DNA of 64,000 nt, taken from contig NZ_AP025170.1 of the NCBI RefSeq assembly GCF_003402535.2, positions 2,356,001 to 2,420,000 of the forward strand. Reading direction: 5' to 3'. The position numbers were made by a program, and so were the translations under genes. The notes under the pieces were generated by a model, which was not told the DNA's origin, searched no databases, and saw only the letters and a program-made list of their open reading frames with translations. The stretch's first letter is position 1. Each line of letters opens with the position of its first letter. This document shows positions 20,940 to 30,774 of the stretch, one piece after another. The stretch is from Cupriavidus sp. P-10. Its GTDB lineage: Bacteria > Pseudomonadota > Gammaproteobacteria > Burkholderiales > Burkholderiaceae.

Positions 20940-21848
20940 TCAGGCGCGACGGTCTTCGGTGCCCGGCCAGCCGCGCCGGCGAAGGGCATCCAGCGTCACC
21001 AGCGTGGCGTCGACCGTCATGGCGCCGCTCGACATGATATCAAGCAATGCGGCCAGCCCCACGCGCTTGTGTTCGCTGACCTCGCCATCCTGGTTGCGCG
21101 GGGTGAAGCCTGGCGGCAGCATCAGGTCATAGACATAGACCTGTTCCCACTGCACGCCTTCGGGCAGGTCGCGCAGCACCTCGATCATGCCATGCGCCTG
21201 CACGCGCCCGGCCAGCGCCGGCGGGATGCCCGACTCTTCCTCGCACTCGCGCACCAGCGTGGCCAGCGGGTCGCTGCCATGCGGCATGCCGCCGGCGACC
21301 AGGTTGTCCCACATGCCGGGGTCGACCGACTTGGCGGGGCTGCGCCGCGAGATCCACAGCACGGGGCCGGCGCCGGCATCGGCCATGTCCACGATCCCGT
21401 TCATGTGCGAGGCAAAGGTCAGCAATCCCAGGAAGCGCGCCGCCGCCCGCTCGACCGCCGCCAGCGCGGGCGCGTCCAGTGCCGCGGTGACCGCGAACAG
21501 TTCATGGCGCCAGCCGCGCACGTGCCCGGCATCGGCCAGCTGGTGCGCCAGCGCGGCCAGCGCGGCGCTCAGCACGTCGAAGCCGGACCGTCCCGGCAGC
21601 AATTCCACCGCGGCGGTGCCATCCGCTGCACCCTCCTCCGGGCCGAGGATGCAGCCCATGCCGCGCAGGATCGCCGCATGCGATCGGGGCAGCCAGCCGA
21701 CCTGCTGGCCGGCCACCATCAGGCGCAGCTTGCTGGCGGGATCGAAACCGGTGCGCACCGCCAGCGAGGCGGCGATGCGCGCCATGTGGCCGGAATCGGT
21801 GCTATTGCCGATGGGATCGGCGGGCGGCAGAGAGGAAATTTCGGCCAT
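20940..21848 (-). CDS. Nudix hydrolase with N-terminal DUF4743 (thiamin-pyrophosphokinase-like type)
   Basis: A 302-residue protein. The N-terminal ~115 residues match the DUF4743 region found in front of the Nudix domain in the Tpk3-like group. The Nudix box runs [20 protein letters not shown] followed by SGI: the REUxEExGU core is intact, while the first conserved Glu of the box is replaced (Ser by my alignment). The eukaryotic relatives are reported to hydrolyse damaged thiamine diphosphates; this substrate is inferred. It lies 99 bases upstream of purU on the same strand and 56 bases from divergent glpK. Confidence 0.8.
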   Translation of the reverse strand: MAEISSLPPADPIGNSTDSGHMARIAASLAVRTGFDPASKLRLMVAGQQVGWLPRSHAAILRGMGCILGPEEGAADGTAAVELLPGRSGFDVLSAALAALAHQLADAGHVRGWRHELFAVTAALDAPALAAVERAAARFLGLLTFASHMNGIVDMADAGAGPVLWISRRSPAKSVDPGMWDNLVAGGMPHGSDPLATLVRECEEESGIPPALAGRVQAHGMIEVLRDLPEGVQWEQVYVYDLMLPPGFTPRNQDGEVSEHKRVGLAALLDIMSSGAMTVDATLVTLDALRRRGWPGTEDRRA

Positions 21849-21904
21849 GTCAGATCGGGGCGCCGGCCGGGCCGGCGCATCTTGTCATTTTCAGGATTGA
21901 ACGC

Positions 21905-23479
<1,575 letters not shown>

Positions 23480-23540
23480 ACGCCGGCCGTCCCGCCCCTC
23501 CCCCGCTCCGCCAAGACCGCATATACCCGAAACGAACGCC

Positions 23541-25187
23541 ATGCAGAAAGTCTCCACCCCGACCCAGCCGCTCACCCGTGCCGCCCTGCTTTCCACCCTG
23601 GAGCGCGAGCCGCGCTGGGACGTGATCGTCATCGGCGGCGGCGCCACCGGCCTGGGCACCGCGGTCGATGCCGCCTCGCGCGGCTACCGCACCCTGCTGG
23701 TCGAAGCCGCCGACTTTGCCAAGGGCACCTCGAGCAAGGCCACCAAGCTCGTCCACGGCGGCGTGCGCTACCTGGCCCAGGGCAATATCGGCCTGGTGCG
23801 CGAAGCCCTGCACGAGCGTGGGCTGCTCGCGCGCAACGCACCGCACCTGGTGTGGCCGCTGGGCTTCGTGGTACCGGCGTACCAGATGTTCGACCAGCCC
23901 TTCTACGGCATCGGCCTGAAGGTCTACGACATGCTCGCCGGCAACCTCAACCTGGCCGGCAGCCGCTGGCTGAACCACCGCGAGGTGCTGGCCGCCGCGC
24001 CCAACCTGGCCGAGCACGTGAGCGGGCGCCCGCTGCGCGGGGGCAACCTGTACTTCGACGGCCAGTTCGACGATGCGCGGCTGGCGGTGGCGCTGATGCG
24101 CACGCTGTTCGACGTGGGCGGCACCGCGGTCAACTACATGCGCGTGACCGGCCTCAGCCAGCAAGGCGGTGTGATCAGCGGCGTCACGGTGCAGGACGCG
24201 CTGGGCGACGCCACCTTCCGGCTGCGCGCGGATTGCGTGATCAATGCCACCGGCGTGTGGGTCGACGCGGTGCGGCAGATGGAAGACGGCCACGCCCGCG
24301 CCCTGGTGGCGCCAAGCCAGGGCGTGCACCTGACGCTGCCGCGCCGCTTCCTGCCGGGCGAGCGCGCCATCCTGATCCCCAAGACCGACGACGGCCGGGT
24401 GCTGTTCGTGGTGCCGTGGAACGGCCATACCATCGTCGGCACCACCGATACGCCGCGGCGCGACCTGCCGCTCGAGCCCGATGCCGGGGCCGACGATGTC
24501 GATTTCATCCTCGAGACTGCGTCGCGCTACCTGGCCAGGGACCCCACCCGCGCCGACGTCACCAGCGTCTGGGCCGGACTGCGGCCACTGGTCAGGGCTA
24601 CGGGCGAAGCGTCCACCGCATCGCTGTCGCGCGAGCATACGATCCTGGTCTCGAAGGCCGGGCTGATCACTGTCACCGGCGGCAAATGGACCACCTATCG
24701 CAAGATGGCGGAAGACGTGATCGACACCGCGATCCAGCGGCAGATGGTGCACGCCGCGCCATGCGTGACCGCCGAACTGCCGCTGCACGGCGCCGCCGGA
24801 CTGCCGGCGGAACTGCCGCTGGAGGAGGCGGCCGCGCCGGACCGCTACTACGGCAACGAGCTGGCCACGCTGCGCGCCCTGCCCGGCCATGACCACATGC
24901 TGGCGGCGGCATCGGGCCTGACCGAAGCCCATGTCCGTTTCGCGGCCCGGCACGAGCTGGCGCGGCGCGTCGAAGACGTGCTGGCGCGCCGCAACCGCGT
25001 CCTGTTCCTCGATGCGCGCGCCGCGCTGCAGGCCGCGCCGGCGGTGGCCGCGATCCTGGCCGAAGAACTCGGGGAAAACGAAGCCTGGCAAGCGCGCGAA
25101 CTCGACAGTTTCCGCACGCTTGCCGCTGGCTACCTGCTGGACGGCGCGCCGCAGCCCGCGGAACCGGCCGCCGCCGCCCGCGTCTGA
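23541..25187 (+). CDS. glpD: Aerobic glycerol-3-phosphate dehydrogenase
   Basis: A 548-residue membrane-associated flavoenzyme that oxidises glycerol-3-phosphate to DHAP and passes electrons to quinone. The FAD motif VIVIGGGATGLGTA, the KGTSSKATKLVHGGVRYL segment and GGKWTTYRKMAEDVID are diagnostic, with the usual C-terminal helical domain. It completes the route glycerol uptake (GlpSTPQUV), phosphorylation (GlpK), oxidation (GlpD). Confidence 0.95.
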   Translation: MQKVSTPTQPLTRAALLSTLEREPRWDVIVIGGGATGLGTAVDAASRGYRTLLVEAADFAKGTSSKATKLVHGGVRYLAQGNIGLVREALHERGLLARNAPHLVWPLGFVVPAYQMFDQPFYGIGLKVYDMLAGNLNLAGSRWLNHREVLAAAPNLAEHVSGRPLRGGNLYFDGQFDDARLAVALMRTLFDVGGTAVNYMRVTGLSQQGGVISGVTVQDALGDATFRLRADCVINATGVWVDAVRQMEDGHARALVAPSQGVHLTLPRRFLPGERAILIPKTDDGRVLFVVPWNGHTIVGTTDTPRRDLPLEPDAGADDVDFILETASRYLARDPTRADVTSVWAGLRPLVRATGEASTASLSREHTILVSKAGLITVTGGKWTTYRKMAEDVIDTAIQRQMVHAAPCVTAELPLHGAAGLPAELPLEEAAAPDRYYGNELATLRALPGHDHMLAAASGLTEAHVRFAARHELARRVEDVLARRNRVLFLDARAALQAAPAVAAILAEELGENEAWQARELDSFRTLAAGYLLDGAPQPAEPAAAARV

Positions 25188-25225
25188 ACTGGCTGACACG
25201 AACCACCGAGAAAGGCCCATCGACC

Positions 25226-25600
25226 ATGAATCGCCGAACCTTGAACGCAACCCGCGCCGCCGTGATGCTCGCATTGCTGGCCGCTGGCGCCGGCGCCAGC
25301 GCGGCGCGTGCCCCCGGCATCGACGGTGTGCGTTTTACCGACGTGCGCACCGTGCGCTACCAGTGCGACGGCGACAAGACCCTGACAGTGCGCTACTTCA
25401 ACAGTGCGGACAACCAGGCCGCCGTGCTCCGCGTCGAAGGCAAGCCGGTGCTGGCCGTGACCACGGTCTCGGCGTCCGGCGCGCGCTATGTCGGCGGGCG
25501 CTACGAGTGGTGGAGCAAGGGCGATACCGGCACGCTGCGCGACCTGATGCAGCAGGAAAACGCCGCGCCGGCGCTGTCGAACTGCCAGGCAAAGCCCTAG
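25226..25600 (+). CDS. MliC/PliC-like exported lysozyme inhibitor
   Basis: A 124-residue exported protein. After a signal peptide it has the MliC pattern: VRYQCDGDKTLTVRYFNS, VLRVEGKPVLAV, SASGARYVGGRYEWWSKGD and a closing Cys (NCQAKP) that pairs with the first. MliC-type proteins inhibit C-type lysozymes through the conserved SGxxY loop. No lipobox Cys is seen, so it is probably periplasmic rather than lipidated. It lies 38 bases after glpD and may be co-transcribed. Confidence 0.8.
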   Translation: MNRRTLNATRAAVMLALLAAGAGASAARAPGIDGVRFTDVRTVRYQCDGDKTLTVRYFNSADNQAAVLRVEGKPVLAVTTVSASGARYVGGRYEWWSKGDTGTLRDLMQQENAAPALSNCQAKP

Positions 25601-25693
25601 CCGGCAGGCATGCAATCGGTGCTGAACTGTCGCCAACGTTTGAGGCAACGTCGTTCCGGGCGATAATGCGGGGATTGAATCAGGGAGAACACC

Positions 25694-26074
25694 ATGGACG
25701 AGATTGAAGATCTGTCCGATCTGCCGATGCCCCGCTTTATCTGGGGCTTCGCCGTTATCGCCGGCAAAAGCGGTGAGGTCATGCACGACGAGTTCGAGTA
25801 TCTGACCCACACCCGCAGCCCGCGCTTTACCTGCCGCGTGGTCGAGCTGGAAGACATGCCGGCTGAAAGCGAGGAAGACGCCATCGACGGCCGCATCGTC
25901 CACCATGACGATCCGCGCCGGATGTTCTATATCACCGATGCCGGCATGGCGCTGGTCAACTTCCAGCTGGCCGACAAGATGCCGGACAAGCAGAAGTTCA
26001 AGCGCATTTGCGACGAAGCCATCGCCAACTGGATGCTACGCCGCGAATTCCTCGACGAGGAGGAAGAAGACTGA
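25694..26074 (+). CDS. Conserved acidic hypothetical protein
   Basis: A 126-residue protein with no signal peptide or membrane helix, very acidic at the C-terminus (RREFLDEEEED). GGAGAACACC before the ATG is a good ribosome binding site. Sequence features such as FIWGFAVIAGKSGEVMHDEF do not let me assign a family. The frame is GC-biased like its neighbours, so it is very likely a real gene. Confidence 0.75.
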   Translation: MDEIEDLSDLPMPRFIWGFAVIAGKSGEVMHDEFEYLTHTRSPRFTCRVVELEDMPAESEEDAIDGRIVHHDDPRRMFYITDAGMALVNFQLADKMPDKQKFKRICDEAIANWMLRREFLDEEEED

Positions 26075-26131
26075 CCCACCCGGTTCCGGCCTGGCCGGAA
26101 CGTTGCGGCCGCCGGCGCGGCCGCGCCTTCA

Positions 26132-26419
26132 TCAGGCCTGGTCTTGCTCCGGCGGCAGCGCGCCCGTCAGCAGTTCATTGAGCAGGCCGCTCATGCCACC
26201 GGGATGATTGCCGGCCAGCGCCTGCAGGCGCCGGGCCAGCGTGGCGTCCAGCTTGCACGCGAACGGCACCAGGCCCTGCTCCTGGTCCAGCCGGCGCTGT
26301 TCGCGGCGATCCAGGCGCCCCGCGGCGCCGCCAGGAATTCCGCCCCGGGTCGCCGAAGCCTGTTTCAGGCTGTTTGCGATCTTTAGGCCCTTGTTCTTTT
26401 CCAGGTCCGTTTTCTTCAC
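26132..26419 (-). CDS. Small basic hypothetical protein with a possible ribbon-helix-helix end
   Basis: A 95-residue protein starting at GTG with MKKTDLEKNKGLKIANSLKQ. The basic N-terminal half (GGAAGRLDRREQRRLDQEQG) is followed by VPFACKLDATLARRLQALAG and GGMSGLLNELL, a strand plus two short helices reminiscent of RHH DNA-binding proteins. That resemblance is an inference. I prefer the GTG at 26419 to the longer frame from 26482, because the latter adds a Cys-rich tail with no ribosome binding site. Confidence 0.6.
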   Translation of the reverse strand: MKKTDLEKNKGLKIANSLKQASATRGGIPGGAAGRLDRREQRRLDQEQGLVPFACKLDATLARRLQALAGNHPGGMSGLLNELLTGALPPEQDQA

Positions 26420-26502
26420 GGCAATTTCCGAAAGTCTGTCGAGGCCGGCATTGTACGCGCAGGCTGCGGCCGGGCACGGCAACGCGTGCGCACTGCGGCG
26501 CG

Positions 26503-26727
26503 CTACGAGTCGCTGACCTCGATCAACTCGGCCGCGACTCGCTGGATTTCCGCGTAGACCGGGATGGCATCCATCGGACCGGTGCAGCCTACCGCCGTCG
26601 CCTGGCTGGCATCCGCGCCCGGCGGCAGAAAGACGAAGGCCATGCCGGGCTGCCAGCCGGGATGCTTGCGCAGGCTGTCATTGAGGATGTCGAGATACTG
26701 CGCGCGCGTGAAGACGTGCCTTGCCAT
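26503..26727 (-). CDS. Small hypothetical protein
   Basis: A 74-residue soluble protein beginning MARHVFTRAQYLDILNDSLR and ending AEIQRVAAELIEVSDS. CCGGAGG lies 6 bases before the ATG, which supports it strongly; the in-frame start at 26799 has no such site. I recognise no domain. Confidence 0.7.
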   Translation of the reverse strand: MARHVFTRAQYLDILNDSLRKHPGWQPGMAFVFLPPGADASQATAVGCTGPMDAIPVYAEIQRVAAELIEVSDS

Positions 26728-26838
26728 CACTACCTCCGGATCCACTGCCGATGCGCCGTGTGGGGCGCGGGAGTCATGGCGGGGATCGTAGCATGGCAAT
26801 CATGGCCGGCGTCACCTTGCGGCGCCGGCCCGCACGCC

Positions 26839-27255
26839 TCAGCATTCCCCTTTCTTGGCGTGCCCCGGCGGGCAGTGGTAATCCTTCTTGTTTCCCTTGC
26901 CGTTGCCCTTGCCCTTATGGCCGCCTTCGTCCCAGCGCCCCGGCACCAGTACCCAGCCGTCGCGCGACTGGACCCAGCGCGGCGACTCATAGACATAGCC
27001 GGGCCGCTCGCGGTCCCAGCGGCCCTTTTTCCACGCATGCTTGTGGTGGTGGTCGTCCCAGTCCCAGTAACCCGGCATCCAGACATAGCCGGGACGCGGC
27101 GCGGGAATGGCCTCGTACATCGGCGCCGGAGGCGGCACGCCAATGGCAATGTTGACCGACACCTGGGCCATCGACGCCGCACTGAACGCCAGGCCCGAAC
27201 CCAGCACGGCCGCCAGCAGGATGGTCCGGACCGGCCGGAGCGCGAGATGTGTCAT
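26839..27255 (-). CDS. Exported YXWXPGYW-repeat protein
   Basis: A 138-residue protein with a signal peptide (LLAAVLGSGLAFSAASMAQV) and tandem aromatic repeats (YVWMPGYWDWDDHHHKHAWK, PRWVQSRDGWVLVPGRWDE) ending in a Lys/Gly-rich tail. Such YXWXPG repeat proteins are common in Burkholderiales envelopes; function unknown. GGAGAAAGG precedes the ATG. A second aromatic-repeat exported protein lies at 52.6-53.0 kb. Confidence 0.75.
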   Translation of the reverse strand: MTHLALRPVRTILLAAVLGSGLAFSAASMAQVSVNIAIGVPPPAPMYEAIPAPRPGYVWMPGYWDWDDHHHKHAWKKGRWDRERPGYVYESPRWVQSRDGWVLVPGRWDEGGHKGKGNGKGNKKDYHCPPGHAKKGEC

Positions 27256-27381
27256 GGAAGCCCTTTCTCCGTTGGAACACGCGCTCAGTCTAGCGCGCGC
27301 CGGCCGCGGCGCCATGTAAGAAAGGGTATCCGTTGATCACAAAGATGCCGGCGCGCAACACTCGCTTGCACGCCGGCGGCA

Positions 27382-27585
27382 TCAGTGATCCTCGGCCATC
27401 GCCTTGAGCTGGGCCTCGCCGGCAACGCGCGCGGCGTCCGCGGTGGTGAAGGTGTCGTCCGAGACGATGGCGCGCCGGACCTGTTGCGCGCCGAAGTCGA
27501 CCAGCGCGACCACCCAGACATAGCGCCCTGCCTGGGGAGCGGTCTGCACGAAAGCTTTCAGGTTCGGCCGGGATTCACTCGCCAT
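27382..27585 (-). CDS. Small hypothetical protein
   Basis: A 67-residue soluble protein (MASESRPNLKAFVQTAPQ ... AQLKAMAEDH) with AAGGAG six bases before the start. No domain recognised. It is flanked on its upstream side by the LprI-like gene on the same strand. Confidence 0.65.
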   Translation of the reverse strand: MASESRPNLKAFVQTAPQAGRYVWVVALVDFGAQQVRRAIVSDDTFTTADAARVAGEAQLKAMAEDH

Positions 27586-27676
27586 GATCCATCTCCTTGG
27601 GAAACGATCTGGAAACGTCGTTGAGGGATGTGCCGCAACACAAAGGTGTCTGAAAACTCTAGCACACGGTCCGGGC

Positions 27677-27726
27677 CCTTACCGTCCTTACCGTCCTTAC
27701 CGTCCTTACCGTCCTTACCGTCCTTA
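27677..27726. repeat. Tandem 9-base repeat overlapping a stop codon
   Basis: Five full copies of CCTTACCGT plus a partial sixth. Read on the minus strand the unit is TAAGGACGG, a multiple of three, and it starts with the stop codon of the upstream gene. The gene therefore ends in six in-frame TAA codons at 9-base intervals. Confidence 0.95.
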
Positions 27727-28128
27727 GCGGGCGGCGGCCTCGTCGGCATATGCACGCAATTCGCGCGTCCGCGACGCGGTCATCTGCGCGGCGCAGGTTA
27801 CGCCGGCGACGCGCGCCGCACTGCCGCCGCCCGGATTGGCCACATAGGCACAATTGGCGTCGCGGAACTGCAGCCAGGCCCGCTGCGCCAGCCGCAGTTG
27901 CCCCGTGCGCGGCGCCTCCAGCCGGCGCAGCAGGTCCTGGTAGGTGGTATTGACCGCCTTGTCCTGCAAACGCAGTTCTGCCGCGGTGCAGTCGAGCATG
28001 TCGACAGTCGACACGGCCTTGGCCATGCAGCGTTCGTAGCCGGCGCTGAGGGCGGGATCGGCCCCCGCGCGGGCCGGCCCTGCGGCCGCGAACAATCCAA
28101 CCAGGGCAAGGCAGGCAAAGGCGCGCAT
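27724..28128 (-). CDS. LprI/DUF1311-family exported protein
   Basis: A 134-residue protein with a signal peptide (MRAFACLALVGLFAAAGPARA) and the DUF1311 pattern: YERCMAKA, MLDCTAAELRLQDKAVNTTYQDLL, AQRAWLQFRDANC and a late Cys (GVTCAAQM), giving four Cys likely paired. The Mycobacterium member LprI inhibits lysozyme; function in proteobacteria is less clear. CCAAGGAAAC precedes the ATG. The stop lies in a tandem repeat. Confidence 0.78.
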   Translation of the reverse strand: MRAFACLALVGLFAAAGPARAGADPALSAGYERCMAKAVSTVDMLDCTAAELRLQDKAVNTTYQDLLRRLEAPRTGQLRLAQRAWLQFRDANCAYVANPGGGSAARVAGVTCAAQMTASRTRELRAYADEAAAR

Positions 28129-28446
28129 GGGTGTTTCCTTGGGCGATGCAGGCCAGCCTGGGCGCCAGGTCGGCGCCGGGTGGCAGCGAGTTGGCGAGGT
28201 GGCGGCAAGGTGGCGAACGGAATTTCATTCTAAGTGTTGCGTGCGGCACCGCGAAGCCTGGACTGTGGGCAACCCTTCAGTCAGCGCCGCGGCAACCGAT
28301 AAACAGGCCACGAACCAGGCGCCGCCAACAGCGCGCCCCCTCTGCTCGAACGCTTGACCAGCCAAAACCGACGCCCGGACAATAGCCGCGGGCTGCAAAA
28401 ACCAGACAACCACACACGCAGCGCATTCGCTCCCGCTCTTCAGATC
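28129..28446. other. Divergent intergenic region, no gene seen
   Basis: 318 bases between the LprI-like gene and yfiR, transcribed away from each other. I see no ORF with a ribosome binding site, no RNA gene and no clear promoter consensus; it presumably holds promoters for both. Confidence 0.5.
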
Positions 28447-29043
28447 ATGGCTTCTGCCCCGGCCGGCGCCACGCCCGCTTCCTCCGCATCCCGACGGCCG
28501 CTGCTGCGCCGGTGGTGGCCTACCCTGTTGGGCGCCATGCTCGCGTTGCTGCCCGCGGTGCTGCCGCCGGCCGTCACCGCGCAGCCCGCGCCACAGCGTA
28601 CCGAGCAGGTCGCACGCGTAGTCTTGAGCCTGCTCGGCTATGCGCGCTGGCCCGTCGAGCGCGAGACGGTACGCCTGTGCGTCGACAACGGCAGCCGCTA
28701 CTCCGCCCGCCTGATGGAAGGCGGCACGCTTGCCACCGGCCGGCCGGTGCAGCCGCGCCAGGTTGACGTGCTGGCCGATGCACTGAATCCGGGCTGCGAT
28801 GCCCTCTACGTTGGCGTCATGAACGAAGCCCGGCGCAAGCGGCTGTCGGCAGAGCTGACCGGGCGCCCGGTGCTGGTGATCGCCGAGGAAGATTTCGAGT
28901 GCGAGGTCGGCAGCATGTTCTGCCTGAACATCCGCGAGAGCCAGGTTTCGTTCCGCGTCAACCTCGACACGCTCTCTCGCAGCGGCGTGCACGTCCACCC
29001 CGGCGTGCTGCAACTGGGGCGACGCAAGGGGGCGCCATCATGA
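28447..29043 (+). CDS. yfiR: YfiR-family periplasmic repressor of a diguanylate cyclase
   Basis: A 198-residue protein with an N-terminal membrane/signal segment (LLGAMLALLPAVLPPAVTA) and the YfiR (DUF4154) fold: SLLGYARWPVERETVRLCVD, CDALYVG, GRPVLVIAEEDF, GSMFCLNIRESQVSFRVN. In Pseudomonas YfiR binds the periplasmic domain of YfiN and holds it inactive. Its stop overlaps the start of the cyclase gene (ATGA), confirming the pair. The family's conserved Cys residues are present. Confidence 0.85.
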   Translation: MASAPAGATPASSASRRPLLRRWWPTLLGAMLALLPAVLPPAVTAQPAPQRTEQVARVVLSLLGYARWPVERETVRLCVDNGSRYSARLMEGGTLATGRPVQPRQVDVLADALNPGCDALYVGVMNEARRKRLSAELTGRPVLVIAEEDFECEVGSMFCLNIRESQVSFRVNLDTLSRSGVHVHPGVLQLGRRKGAPS

Positions 29044-30305
29044 GCCCGCGCCGGCCCGAACCCGCTCCCGCGCCCCGTCCCACGCTGTACAGCGTGCTGC
29101 GCCGCATTCATCTGGGTGTGGCACTGATCGCGGTCATTACCGCCGGCCTGCTGCTGACAGCGATCGGCGTCACCGCGCTGCGCGTCTATGCCGACCACAA
29201 CCTGCGGCTGGTGGCCCGCTCGATCGCCTACACACTGGAAGCGCCGGTGGTGTTCCGCGACCAGGCCGCCACCGGCGAGACGCTCGCCATCATCGCCGCG
29301 TCGGAAGACATCGCGCGCGCCCAGGTGTATGACGCCGACAACCGCGTACTGGCCGAGTGGCAGCGCCCCCGCCAGCCCCAGCTGACCGGCCTGCGCCAGA
29401 CGCTGGGCGAATGGCTGAGCATGAACGCGGTGGAACAGCCGATCCTGCACCAGGCGCAGCAGGTCGGCCTGCTGCGTGTCAGCGGCGATCCCCGCAACCT
29501 GCTGCAGTTCCTGCTGCAAGGGGCGTTGGGCCTGCTCGGCTGCCTGCTGCTGACCGCGGTCGCCGCGCACTACCTGGCCAGCCGCATGCTGGTGCAGATC
29601 GTCGAGCCGCTGCGCAACCTGATGCGGGTGGCGCACGCGGTGCGCTCCGAACGCGACTTCGCACAGCGCACGCCGCCGGCACGTATCGCGGAGCTCAACG
29701 CGCTCAGCGACGACTTCAACGGCCTGCTCGATGAACTGCAGACGTGGCAGAACCAGATGCAGCACGAAAACCGCTCCCTCGCCCACCGTGCCAACCATGA
29801 TGCGCTGACGGGGCTGCTGAACCGCGCCGCCTTCGTCGAATCGCTGGAACATGCGGTGCGCCATGCCGCGGCCAACCATGAATATGCGGCGGTTCTGTAC
29901 CTCGACAGCGACGACTTCAAGGACATCAACGACCGGCACGGGCATGCCTCGGGCGATGCGGTGCTGGTCGCCGTGGCGCAGCGCATCCATGCCAGCCTGC
30001 CCAGTGGCGACACCGTGGCACGCATCGGCGGCGACGAATTCGCGGTGCTGGCCACGGCGCTGCGCTCGCCGGGCGACGCCATCCTTGGCGCCGAGCGTAT
30101 CCTGCAAGCCCTTGCCGAGCCGATTGCGCTGCCCGACGGCACCTCGGTGCAGGCGTCGGTCAGCATCGGACTGGCCGTGTTCCCGGTCCATGCGCAGGAC
30201 AGCCAGGCGCTGCTGCACGCGGCCGATGCCGCCATGTATGGCGCCAAGCGGCGCTGCGGCGGCATCTGGCAAAGCGCGGAGCCGCGCCTGGATGTTACGC
30301 TGTGA
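29040..30305 (+). CDS. yfiN: YfiN-like (TpbB) membrane diguanylate cyclase
   Basis: A 421-residue protein: transmembrane helix at about 22-48, a CHASE8-like periplasmic PAS domain (SIAYTLEAPVVFRDQAATGE), a second helix (LGLLGCLLLTAVAAHYLA), HAMP (SRMLVQIVEPLRNLMRV) and GGDEF (DALTGLLNRAAF ... RIGGDEFAVLA). The position of the RxxD inhibitory site reads PSGD, so product inhibition may be lost, leaving YfiR as the main brake. The third partner yfiB (OmpA-like lipoprotein) is not adjacent. Confidence 0.87.
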   Translation: MSPRRPEPAPAPRPTLYSVLRRIHLGVALIAVITAGLLLTAIGVTALRVYADHNLRLVARSIAYTLEAPVVFRDQAATGETLAIIAASEDIARAQVYDADNRVLAEWQRPRQPQLTGLRQTLGEWLSMNAVEQPILHQAQQVGLLRVSGDPRNLLQFLLQGALGLLGCLLLTAVAAHYLASRMLVQIVEPLRNLMRVAHAVRSERDFAQRTPPARIAELNALSDDFNGLLDELQTWQNQMQHENRSLAHRANHDALTGLLNRAAFVESLEHAVRHAAANHEYAAVLYLDSDDFKDINDRHGHASGDAVLVAVAQRIHASLPSGDTVARIGGDEFAVLATALRSPGDAILGAERILQALAEPIALPDGTSVQASVSIGLAVFPVHAQDSQALLHAADAAMYGAKRRCGGIWQSAEPRLDVTL

Positions 30306-30413
30306 GCTTCCGCACGATCGCCACTACGTCTCCGGCTGTGTTGGTTGTACTCGGCCGACCCGGCATCGCTCCGCGGCCGGCCGCGCCGAGAACCGGCGCG
30401 TGGCCATCATCGT

Positions 30414-30427
30414 TTCAGTCGACTGAA
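30414..30427. promoter_or_regulatory. Perfect 14-base palindrome
   Basis: TTCAGTCGACTGAA lies between the convergent yfiN and the 30.4-kb hypothetical gene; a further TTCAGTCG occurs 21 bases on. It could be a protein-binding site or a small hairpin; nothing else supports a role. Confidence 0.35.
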
Positions 30428-30445
30428 GCTTCAGGCGCCAGACGT

Positions 30446-30721
30446 TCAGTCGCCGAATGGATTAGGCGCGCGGTTTTCGAGCGACTCATTCAGGTCGAAC
30501 TCGTCGCGTACCTCGTCGACCACCGTGCGTATGCTCGCCTCATAGCCCGTTGCGTTGCCGAAGCCGTTCATGTCCCAGTTGCGGCCGCGGGTATCGCGGG
30601 CATGCGGCACCGGCGCGGGCACGTGGATGGTCGCGCCATCCTCGCCGATTTCATAGATATGCTGGATGCGCCGGCTGACCTCGTCCTGCAGGGCACGCCG
30701 GCCACGCTCGCGCTTGGCCAT
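30446..30721 (-). CDS. Hypothetical protein
   Basis: A 91-residue soluble protein (MAKRERGRRALQDEVSRRIQ ... NESLENRAPNPFGD) with GAGGAG 7 bases before the ATG. Basic at the start, acidic at the end. No domain recognised. Confidence 0.7.
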   Translation of the reverse strand: MAKRERGRRALQDEVSRRIQHIYEIGEDGATIHVPAPVPHARDTRGRNWDMNGFGNATGYEASIRTVVDEVRDEFDLNESLENRAPNPFGD

Positions 30722-30774
30722 GGCTGACTCCTCGATGCATGCGCTGGCATCCTAGCACGGTGCGCCGGCGTGGT

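Noticed and set aside
27677-27726. Short direct repeats as a possible CRISPR array
   Set aside because: The units are 9 bases and contiguous with no spacers, and no cas genes are present.
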